A stretch of DNA of 64,000 bases from CAZRXG01 sp964603985 (GTDB lineage: Bacteria; Chloroflexota; Anaerolineae; Aggregatilineales; UBA3940): contig CAZRXG010000007.1 in the NCBI GenBank assembly GCA_964603985.1, positions 1 to 64,000 on the forward strand, given 5' to 3'. The position numbers were made by a program, and so were the translations under genes. Positions 8,421 through 14,333 of this stretch are shown piece after piece. Position 1 is the first letter of the stretch. Each line of letters begins with the position of its first letter. The notes beneath the pieces are model-generated. The model was not told the origin of the DNA. It saw only the letters and a program-made list of their open reading frames with translations, and made no database searches.

Positions 8421-9215
8421 TCAGTGTTCCGCTTTTCGCCCCACATACAGCCCAAAGCCGAGGTAGTCGAGCAGGTTGGCCGGGAGCGGGGCGGTTTCCT
8501 TCATCAGATTGCGCGTCTCCGGGCTGCTGAGGTACAGCCGCAGCGTCCGGCCCCAGACCTTCAGCACGTAGCCCATCCCGTAGCGCCGGATGGTGCCACG
8601 AAACTCGGTTTTGAGGTTGATGGGGACAGTCTCCACCACGATATCGACCAGACCGGCGTTTTCCAGCAGGGCGCGCCATTCTCCGGCATCGAGGACGGTG
8701 GCGTTAGTGCCCACCTCCTGGGATGCCCACGCGGCGACCTCGTCCGGCACCGGCGTCTTGAGCCACGTCGACTCGTTCATGCCGACATAGCCGCCGGGCC
8801 GCGTCACGCGCCGGTACTCGTCGACCACCCGCTGCTTGTCCGCCGGGAAGGCGGCCACCGATTCGGCCAGCACGATGTCGAAGCTGTGATCGTCGAAGGG
8901 CAGGGATAACGCGTCGGCCTGGCGAAACTCGGTCAGGTGCGCCACGCCGCGCCGTTGGGCCATCTCCTGCGCCCGCTCGACCATCTTCTCCAGGATATCG
9001 ACGCCCACCACCCGGTAGCCGTACTCGCGGGCGATGTAAGCCGCGGTCACGCCCACGCCGCAGCCCACTTCCAGGATGGTGGACACCCCCGGCTGGACGT
9101 GACACAGGTGCAGCAGCCTGTCGGTCGCGTCCACGTTGCCCATGTGCTTGGTCAGGCCCACCGCGGCCTGAAAGTCGAATACGTTTTCCATTTGCTCAAC
9201 CGTTTTCTTCGCCAT
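8421..9215 (-). CDS. Class I SAM-dependent methyltransferase
   Basis: 264 aa from the ATG at 9215, preceded by AGGGAGAAG at good spacing; a longer frame upstream lacks an RBS and would read through a repeat. Motif I is ILEVGCGVGVTAAYIA near residue 49, the acidic end of beta2 is VVGVDIL, motif II-like is FDIVLAESVAAF, and VTRPGGYVG is the post-II strand. This is the Methyltransf_11/UbiE-like fold. The N-terminal part with MENVFDFQAAVGL and the C-terminal helical part resemble the SAM methyltransferases that act on small lipid-like or phenolic compounds, but the substrate is not indicated. A second methyltransferase, of the membrane ICMT type, lies just upstream on the same strand. Confidence 0.88.
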   Translation of the reverse strand: MAKKTVEQMENVFDFQAAVGLTKHMGNVDATDRLLHLCHVQPGVSTILEVGCGVGVTAAYIAREYGYRVVGVDILEKMVERAQEMAQRRGVAHLTEFRQADALSLPFDDHSFDIVLAESVAAFPADKQRVVDEYRRVTRPGGYVGMNESTWLKTPVPDEVAAWASQEVGTNATVLDAGEWRALLENAGLVDIVVETVPINLKTEFRGTIRRYGMGYVLKVWGRTLRLYLSSPETRNLMKETAPLPANLLDYLGFGLYVGRKAEH

Positions 9216-9247
9216 GACTTCTCCCTTTGGCCGAGGAGTTTCAGCCC

Positions 9248-9335
9248 ACGGATTACACAGATTTTCTACACTTATCACCCGGTACGGTGTGGCCGGAAGC
9301 GCGCAGAAGCACTCAACTGTCATCTCCTGCCTGTA
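9248..9335 (-). repeat. Dispersed repeat, copy 2
   Basis: On the minus strand the order is GCAGGAG, a short variable stretch, CAGTTGAGTGCTTCTGCGCG, CTTCCGGCCACAC, CCGGGTGATAAG, and then AAATCTGTGTAATCCG (complement of 9249-9264). The left part matches the element near 35.56 kb and the right part matches 6304-6357. It lies in the leader of the methyltransferase gene. Confidence 0.7.
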
Positions 9336-9372
9336 CGATTGGAACCCCCAGGTCGGGCGTTGAGCGACCGGC

Positions 9373-10101
9373 CTACCAGATGCCCGGTATCAGGCGGTAG
9401 CGTGTCTGATGGGTATATGCCTCGTAGCCGTCCAGCTCGGCCCGCAGCGTCCGATCCTCCAGCGCCGTGCGAACGATCAGCCCTACCATCATCAGCCCGT
9501 TCATGACGTACAGCCAGAACGTGTTGAGCATCAGCGGCATCAGGGCCAGCCACACCAACAGGCCCAGATAGCCGGGATGGCGCACGATTCGATACGGCCC
9601 GTCGGTGATGGGCCGGTGGCCGCGATCCTTCTGGATGCGGACGAACCGCTCGTAGAACTTGTTGACGGCGGCGGCCCAGACGCTCATCCCGTAGAACAGT
9701 GACCCCACCAGCGTGGCCGCGATCATCAGCCACAGCGACACCGAGCCCGACCACTTGAAGCGGTGATCCAACCCGGCCAGGATGATCTGGCCCAGCGGCA
9801 TCATGCTGTTGAGTATGATCACCAGCCACTTGTCCCAGGTCTTGACATCCGGTTTGATGGAGGTGCGGCCCTCAATCATCTCCTGGTCGAACGGGACGAC
9901 CAGGGTGCTGATCAAGGACAGCAGGGTGAACGAGACCAGCCACAGCCAGCCGCCCAGCCAGCGGATCGAGCCGCCCGCCACGAACAGGATCACGGCCATG
10001 ATGATATTGAACAGCACAAAACGGATGATGACCTTGGTCATGCTGAACCCGGCGGCCCGGCCCGACTCCCGATCATTGAGTTGATTGGTATGCGTCTCCA
10101 T
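9373..10101 (-). CDS. ICMT/PEMT-type membrane methyltransferase
   Basis: 242 aa from the ATG at 10101, preceded by AGGAGCC; upstream in-frame starts have no RBS. It has five or so membrane helices. The C-terminal signature is DGPYRIVRHPGYLGLLVWL (about residues 165-183), then RTALEDRTLRAELDGYEAY with the E-D-x-x-L of this superfamily, and TRYRLIPGIW at the end. This is the isoprenylcysteine carboxyl methyltransferase / phospholipid methyltransferase fold, which uses SAM at the membrane face. Bacterial members often act on lipids or remain unassigned. It is 157 bp upstream of the soluble methyltransferase in the same direction, with a dispersed repeat between them, so an operon is plausible. 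Confidence 0.9.
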   Translation of the reverse strand: METHTNQLNDRESGRAAGFSMTKVIIRFVLFNIIMAVILFVAGGSIRWLGGWLWLVSFTLLSLISTLVVPFDQEMIEGRTSIKPDVKTWDKWLVIILNSMMPLGQIILAGLDHRFKWSGSVSLWLMIAATLVGSLFYGMSVWAAAVNKFYERFVRIQKDRGHRPITDGPYRIVRHPGYLGLLVWLALMPLMLNTFWLYVMNGLMMVGLIVRTALEDRTLRAELDGYEAYTHQTRYRLIPGIW

Positions 10102-10311
10102 GTTGTCTGGCTCCTGTGCTAAGTCTGGCAGAGGCGGCGTCTGTGGGGTGTTGATCATATGCCATTTGTATGCCAACCCCGGCCAGACGGCTCTCTCTTA
10201 CTGCCATGATACACGGCGCGCCGGTGAGTCGATCCCCACCCGGTGTGGGTAGTGGAGAAAAAACCAAGAAAGGGGGATAAATGGTAGGTTTCGCTGCGAT
10301 TGCGCGCACGC

Positions 10312-10317
10312 TATAAT
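10312..10317 (+). promoter_or_regulatory. Candidate -10 box for the receiver gene at 10375
   Basis: TATAAT lies 57 nt ahead of the ATG at 10375 in a gene-free, divergent interval. The region 17 bp upstream (TTTCGC) is only a weak -35. Confidence 0.45.
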
Positions 10318-10374
10318 CACTACCGGGGTAAGGCTGAGGAGGGGCTTGAGAGGGGGCTCCCTGGGGTAGACGCA

Positions 10375-10761
10375 ATGTCAGACTATGTGCTTGTCGTCGA
10401 CGACGATCCGAGCGTGCGCTCGCTGCTGCTGGACGCACTGACCCTGATGGGCGTTGAGGGACAGGTTGCCATGGACGGTGAGCAGGCGCTTGAGATGGTC
10501 GGGGAGGACCCGCCCGCCGCCATCGTGCTCGACCTGAGAATGCCGGTGCTGGACGGGTTCAGCACACTGGCCAGCCTGCAGGGCAAGCAGGCCAGCCGCC
10601 AGATCCCGATCATCCTGCTCTCCGGGATGATAGACTACGACCTTCGTCTGTACCGCCTGGCTGGTGTGGTGGGTGTGATGAGTAAGGGAAACTTCTCGCT
10701 GGACGGTTTCCGTGACCTGCTGACCAAGGCGGGCATTCCCCAAATGAACGGGGATGACTGA
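10375..10761 (+). CDS. Receiver-only response regulator
   Basis: 128 aa from ATG 10375 (MSDYVLVVDDDPSVR). The Asp pair is in VVDDD, the phospho-acceptor Asp is in IVLDLRMPVLDG, a Ser replaces Thr in IILLSGM, and the conserved Lys is in VMSKGNF. No output domain is attached. It is a close paralog of the N-terminal part of the protein at 11722-12318: both start MSxYVLVVDDDP, and both carry the unusual ending LxGVVGVxxKGxFSL, where typical receivers have KP. The shared change suggests one regulator subfamily with a common partner. The kinase is not adjacent. Confidence 0.9.
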   Translation: MSDYVLVVDDDPSVRSLLLDALTLMGVEGQVAMDGEQALEMVGEDPPAAIVLDLRMPVLDGFSTLASLQGKQASRQIPIILLSGMIDYDLRLYRLAGVVGVMSKGNFSLDGFRDLLTKAGIPQMNGDD

Positions 10762-10787
10762 CCCCCGGCGGGGCGCAGTCGAGACGC

Positions 10788-11558
10788 TCATCCTTCTTCG
10801 AGCACGACGGGCCTGAGCAGCGCCCGGTCAAATGAAGCCAGGTCGGCGTCGGGTGGCATACGCTCCAGTGCAGCGCGCACGCGGAGGGCGTCTTCGCGCA
10901 GGCGGGCGACGTTCACGCCCCGGCACGCGTCGGGCAGTGCGTTCAACCATTGGACGCTGCGCAGCAGCATCTTGAGCGCGCCGCGCCGGTTGCCGCGCGT
11001 CACCTGGTAGTAGGCCACACCAACCTGGAGAATGGCGCGGTATAGGTCGCGCACCGGGCCTTGCTCCTCGATCCACAACTCTTCGAACAGATCGTGCTGC
11101 CGGTAGTACTCCCCGGTGTTGAACAACTCAATCGCCTGCCGGGCGCGAGGCGGCAGCGGCTCGTGGCATTGAGAGCGAAGCCGCGCGGCGACCGGCTCAC
11201 GCTGCAGGCGGGCGTGCCCGGCCAGGAGGTTGGGGAGCCGGGTGGGAAGCTCGCCGGGTGAGAGGGTGAAGTCCGCGCCAGCCGCCAGCGCTTCGCGGCG
11301 CACAGCGGCGTCAGCGGCGACGAGCACAACCGGGATGCGGCGCGTGGCCGGGCTGGCTTTGGGCGTCACCACCCAGAAGCGCCAGTCGGCATCACCGTCA
11401 ATGACGATCATGGCGGCGTGGTCGTCGGCCAGGCGCGCAACGTAGCGGGGCTGTTCCACGTAGTGAATCAGTGAAAAGCCCAGGCGGTCGAGGAGTGTCT
11501 CTAACGTGCCTCGCCAGGTGGGATCGCCTGCCAGGACAAGAGCCGGTCGGGTCAGCAT
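10788..11558 (-). CDS. Receiver-like domain fused to DUF309
   Basis: 256 aa. Residues 1-120 follow the beta-alpha rhythm of a response-regulator receiver (ALVLAGDPTWRGTLETLL, then MIVIDGDADWRFW, VVLVAAD) but the usual acceptor motif is degraded. The C-terminal part has the DUF309 signature: ELFNTGEYYRQHDLFEELW, then VRDLYRAILQVGVAYYQV and GALKMLLRSVQWL. DUF309 is an all-helical domain with a conserved E..H..E..W pattern and no settled function. Start choice: the ATG at 11558 has no RBS but sits 6 nt after TACAAT, so the mRNA may be leaderless. The gene is flanked by two rightward receiver genes. Confidence 0.85.
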   Translation of the reverse strand: MLTRPALVLAGDPTWRGTLETLLDRLGFSLIHYVEQPRYVARLADDHAAMIVIDGDADWRFWVVTPKASPATRRIPVVLVAADAAVRREALAAGADFTLSPGELPTRLPNLLAGHARLQREPVAARLRSQCHEPLPPRARQAIELFNTGEYYRQHDLFEELWIEEQGPVRDLYRAILQVGVAYYQVTRGNRRGALKMLLRSVQWLNALPDACRGVNVARLREDALRVRAALERMPPDADLASFDRALLRPVVLEEG

Positions 11559-11721
11559 GGTCTGATTGTAGCGGGGCAGGCAGCCGGAGCGCCAGGAGGA
11601 TGACCGCAAAAATGGGTAAAGTTACCTATTTACTTGTCCTGCGGGCGAATGTATAGTATATCGTGTTAATAATCGGTTTAGTGTAGGGTAACCCAAAATG
11701 AGCCTGGAAGGAATTGGCTTG

Positions 11722-12318
11722 ATGTCCGGTTATGTGCTTGTTGTGGATGATGACCCGGACGTGCGGCGATTGGTATCTGACGTGCTGGACGTGATGGGCG
11801 TTGAGCGCCGTGAGGCGGCGAACGGCCAACAGGCCCTGGATCTGGTTCAAGAGAACACCCCCACCCTGATCATCCTCGACCTGATGATGCCGGTGATGGA
11901 CGGCTTCACGATGATTGCGCGGTTGCACGGCAACCCGGTCAGCCGCAAGATCCCGGTAATTCTGCTGTCGGCGATTGCCGACAACGAGCCGCATATGCGC
12001 AGGCTGCCGGGCGTGGTAGGGGTGCTGCGCAAAGGCAGCTTCTCGCTGCGGGATCTGAGCGCGATGGTTACACAGATCCTCAACCTTGAGGGAGTGACGC
12101 TTGGAAAAACCGCTACAGGGTCGCCAGTTGCAATCCCTGAACAAGAGAAAGTCGCGGCAGGGACGCCGGTCGAAAGCGCCGAGGGGGAGAAAGCCGACAC
12201 AGACTCTCCGGTCGAAGACCCTGAGCAGGAGAAAGTCGCGGCAGGGACGCCGGTTGCAGGCCCTGAGGAGGAGAAAGCCGACACAGGCTCCCCGGTCGAA
12301 AGCCCTGAGCAGGAGTGA
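11722..12318 (+). CDS. Response regulator with repetitive acidic C-terminal tail
   Basis: 198 aa from ATG 11722, chosen because GGAAGGAA precedes it and MSGYVLVVDDDPD then aligns with the paralog at 10375; an in-frame ATG at 11698 would add eight residues. Receiver domain about 1-122: acceptor Asp in LIILDLMMPVMDG, Ser/Ala in VILLSAIAD, Lys in VLRKGSF. The remaining 70 or so residues are a tandem repeat of about 14-15 residues in which EKVAAGTPV units alternate with EKADTGSPV units, joined by PEQ/PEE. The tail is acidic and probably disordered; it may be a spacer or docking arm. The repeats are also near-identical at DNA level, so copy number may vary among strains. Confidence 0.88.
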   Translation: MSGYVLVVDDDPDVRRLVSDVLDVMGVERREAANGQQALDLVQENTPTLIILDLMMPVMDGFTMIARLHGNPVSRKIPVILLSAIADNEPHMRRLPGVVGVLRKGSFSLRDLSAMVTQILNLEGVTLGKTATGSPVAIPEQEKVAAGTPVESAEGEKADTDSPVEDPEQEKVAAGTPVAGPEEEKADTGSPVESPEQE

Positions 12319-12326
12319 GAAACCCG

Positions 12327-12355
12327 GCCCCGCCCACCACGCGGCGGGGCTTTTT
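12327..12355 (+). terminator. Rho-independent terminator
   Basis: Perfect 8-bp stem GCCCCGCC (12327-12334) and GGCGGGGC (12343-12350) with an 8-nt loop, followed by TTTTT. It lies 9 bp after the stop of the receiver/tail gene. Confidence 0.9.
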
Positions 12356-12524
12356 GCGTTATGAGCCGTCTTTGCTGCATAATCCCATCCCCCTGTTAAG
12401 CCCAACGGCTCATCCGTCCCCCTGCATGGGGAAACACATCCAACCACCTTTCCTGTAAAAGCGAACCTGCGTGTTTGTCTCAGTCTCCCCGAAACTCAAA
12501 CACGCCCGTCGGGCACAGGCCCCC

Positions 12525-12553
12525 TTGACAGGCGTGCCGGTTGGTTGTACAAT
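12525..12553 (+). promoter_or_regulatory. Sigma-70-type promoter of the TetR operon
   Basis: TTGACA at 12525-12530 and TACAAT at 12548-12553, separated by exactly 17 bp. It is one of the two best promoter matches in the window and lies 41 nt ahead of the TetR start codon. Confidence 0.88.
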
Positions 12554-12575
12554 GCAAGCAAGTACTTGCTTGCAT
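12552..12575 (+). promoter_or_regulatory. Perfect 24-bp palindrome, likely TetR operator
   Basis: ATGCAAGCAAGT is followed directly by its exact reverse complement. The palindrome overlaps the last two bases of the -10 box and covers the expected transcription start. Binding here would block RNA polymerase, as expected for autorepression by the TetR-family protein encoded 20 bp downstream. Confidence 0.88.
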
Positions 12576-12594
12576 AACGTGTGAGGACACGCCC

Positions 12595-13176
12595 ATGCCA
12601 CCCGACACCCGCGAGCGCATCATCCAGGCCGCCGCCGCGATCTTCGCGACCAGGGGCTACGCCGGGGCCACGACCCAGGCCATCGCCGACGCTGCCGGAG
12701 TCAACGAGGTCACCCTCTTCCGGCACTTCGGCAGCAAGCAGAACCTGTTCATGGCCGTACTGGAGCGCCACTCGGTGCTGCCCGACCTGGAGGCGGCGCT
12801 TGCCGACCAGCTCACCGGTGACCTGCGGGGCGACCTGCTGCTGATCGGGCGGCGCTTCCTGGAGGCGCTCGCCCAGCGCCGCGAGGCCATCCTGATGTCG
12901 CTGTGTGAGGCCGATCAGCGGCCCGAAGTGCGCGAGGTGGGCGGGCAGATGCTTCACCAGATGCGCGGCGCGCTGGCGGGCTACCTTCGAGGGCAGGTCG
13001 AGGCGGGCGGCCTGCGCGACCGCGACCCGGAGATGATGGCGCAGGCGTTCATGGGGATGTTCTTCGCCTATACCATCAGCCGGGTGGTGCTCGGCGAAGA
13101 AGGTGTGCCGCCGGAAGAGGTGGTCGAATTGTTTGTCGAGATCTTCGTCGATGGGGCTGCGGACGGGAAAAGTTGA
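12595..13176 (+). CDS. TetR-family transcriptional repressor
   Basis: 193 aa from ATG 12595, preceded by GTGAGGA. The N-terminal DNA-binding domain is clear: RERIIQAAAAIFATRGYAG, then TTQAIADAAGVNEVTLFRHF (helix-turn-helix, about residues 27-46) and GSKQNLF. The C-terminal two thirds is helical and variable, as in the ligand-binding part of the family. It is the first gene of a three-gene rightward operon with a deazaflavin-type oxidoreductase and an HXXEE membrane protein. The palindrome over its own promoter strongly suggests autorepression relieved by a small ligand. The inducer is unknown; the operon content hints at a redox-active or toxic compound. Confidence 0.95.
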   Translation: MPPDTRERIIQAAAAIFATRGYAGATTQAIADAAGVNEVTLFRHFGSKQNLFMAVLERHSVLPDLEAALADQLTGDLRGDLLLIGRRFLEALAQRREAILMSLCEADQRPEVREVGGQMLHQMRGALAGYLRGQVEAGGLRDRDPEMMAQAFMGMFFAYTISRVVLGEEGVPPEEVVELFVEIFVDGAADGKS

Positions 13177-13224
13177 TGGCAGCCCGTCATAGCAACATCG
13201 TTCCGAGAGAAGGGACTTTTTGAG

Positions 13225-13713
13225 ATGGCAAAAATCCACCGCCCGCCCGAATTTATGTGGCGCGTGATCAGAGTGATGAACCGCCGCGTGCGGTCGCTGC
13301 TCCGGTCGGGGGGCGGCCCCAGCGGGGTGGTGCTGCTGACGACGACCGGGCGCAAGTCGGGGCTGCTGCGCGAAACGCCCCTCCAGCACGAGGTGGTGGG
13401 CGGCGTGATCTACGTCGCCGCCGCGCGCGGCCCGGAAGCCGACTGGTTCCAGAACCTCGTCGCCAACCCGCGCGTCACGGTGCAGACGAAGGCCGGGCGC
13501 TTCGACGCGCTGGCCGAGCCGATCCGCGACCCGGCCCGGATCGCCGACTTCCTGGAGGTGCGGCTGGAGCGCCACCCGCGCATGATCCGCGCCATGCTGC
13601 TGCTGCACGGTATGCCGCTGCGCCCTCGCCGCGAGCATCTGGAGCAGCTTGCCGGGCAGCTTGCGCTGGTTGCCCTTCACCCCGACACACAGCCGCCCTC
13701 ACGTGACGCATAA
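13225..13713 (+). CDS. DDN-type deazaflavin (F420)-dependent oxidoreductase
   Basis: 162 aa. It matches the nitroreductase/deazaflavin-dependent family with a split-barrel fold. The signature is VVLLTTTGRKSGLLRETPL (about residues 33-51), then VAAARGPEADWFQNLVANP and VTVQTKAGRF. Members of this family, such as Mycobacterium Ddn, reduce quinones or nitro compounds with F420H2. A GAGAGAAGGGA tract precedes the ATG. It sits 48 bp after the TetR gene and 16 bp before the HXXEE gene, so it is co-transcribed with them. Use of F420 rather than FMN is inferred from the family and not shown by the sequence. Confidence 0.9.
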   Translation: MAKIHRPPEFMWRVIRVMNRRVRSLLRSGGGPSGVVLLTTTGRKSGLLRETPLQHEVVGGVIYVAAARGPEADWFQNLVANPRVTVQTKAGRFDALAEPIRDPARIADFLEVRLERHPRMIRAMLLLHGMPLRPRREHLEQLAGQLALVALHPDTQPPSRDA

Positions 13714-13729
13714 ACGAAAGGACAGACAC

Positions 13730-14254
13730 ATGGACATCACCATTTCGGCATCCGCCAGCGGCGAGATCGCCATCCCGATCATCTTCCTGTTCTGGGGATA
13801 CGTCGCCGCCTACGTGGTGCACATCCTGGAGGAGTCGGTGGTGGGCGAGAACTTCGTCGAGATGGTGCGCCGGGGCTTCTGGTCGGAGTACGATTGGACG
13901 AAGTTCTTCGGCTTCAACACACTGCTGATGAGCCTGATCATTGTCTCCATCGTCGTCTACGACATCGCGGGTGGGGCCTGGATCATCTTCCCGCTGACAT
14001 TCGTGTTCCAGATGTTCACCAACGGGCTGTGGCACCTGGGCGCGACTGTCATCACGAAGAAGTATTCCCCCGGCCTGCTGACCAGCATTCTGTACTGGAT
14101 GCTGGGCTACTTCGTGATCCGCTACTCGTTCCTGCAAGGGGAGATCGCGCCGCCGCACTTCGTGATCGCCGTCGCGCTGGGCACGCTGATCACGGTCCTG
14201 ATGATCGGCTCGCTGTTTGTCGTCCGTGAGGTGTACGGGACGGCAGGTGGCTGA
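13730..14254 (+). CDS. HXXEE-domain membrane protein
   Basis: 174 aa from ATG 13730 with GAAAGGA ahead of it. Near residue 31 the sequence HILEES gives the H-x-x-E-E motif that names the family, and a second conserved His lies in LWHLGATVI near residue 101. Four to five membrane helices are predicted: about 15-35, 60-80, 82-100, 115-135 and 144-166. The conserved His and Glu within helices suggest metal binding or an intramembrane enzyme, but no function is established for the family. It is the last gene of the TetR operon. Confidence 0.85.
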   Translation: MDITISASASGEIAIPIIFLFWGYVAAYVVHILEESVVGENFVEMVRRGFWSEYDWTKFFGFNTLLMSLIIVSIVVYDIAGGAWIIFPLTFVFQMFTNGLWHLGATVITKKYSPGLLTSILYWMLGYFVIRYSFLQGEIAPPHFVIAVALGTLITVLMIGSLFVVREVYGTAGG

Positions 14255-14266
14255 CCCCCGGCCCCG

Positions 14267-14303
14267 AAAAAAATTCCCCTCCCGACGGGCAAGCCGGGAG
14301 GGG
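14267..14303 (-). terminator. Terminator for the ABC permease gene
   Basis: On the minus strand a perfect 9-bp stem, CCCCTCCCG paired with CGGGAGGGG (14276-14284 and 14295-14303), is followed by AA and seven T. It is positioned 30 bp after the permease stop. The same hairpin without a U-tract faces the HXXEE gene from the other side. Confidence 0.85.
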
Positions 14304-14333
14304 GTGAGGTAGCTGATCGCCGGACGCGAGTCT

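Noticed and set aside
12496..13680. A 394-codon open frame on the minus strand
   Set aside because: It is antisense to TetR and the DDN-type gene. Those have clear motifs, an operator and RBSs; this frame has none.
14267..14303. Terminator for the plus-strand HXXEE gene
   Set aside because: The hairpin is present but in that direction it is followed by GTGAGG, not a U-tract; the T run lies on the minus-strand side only.
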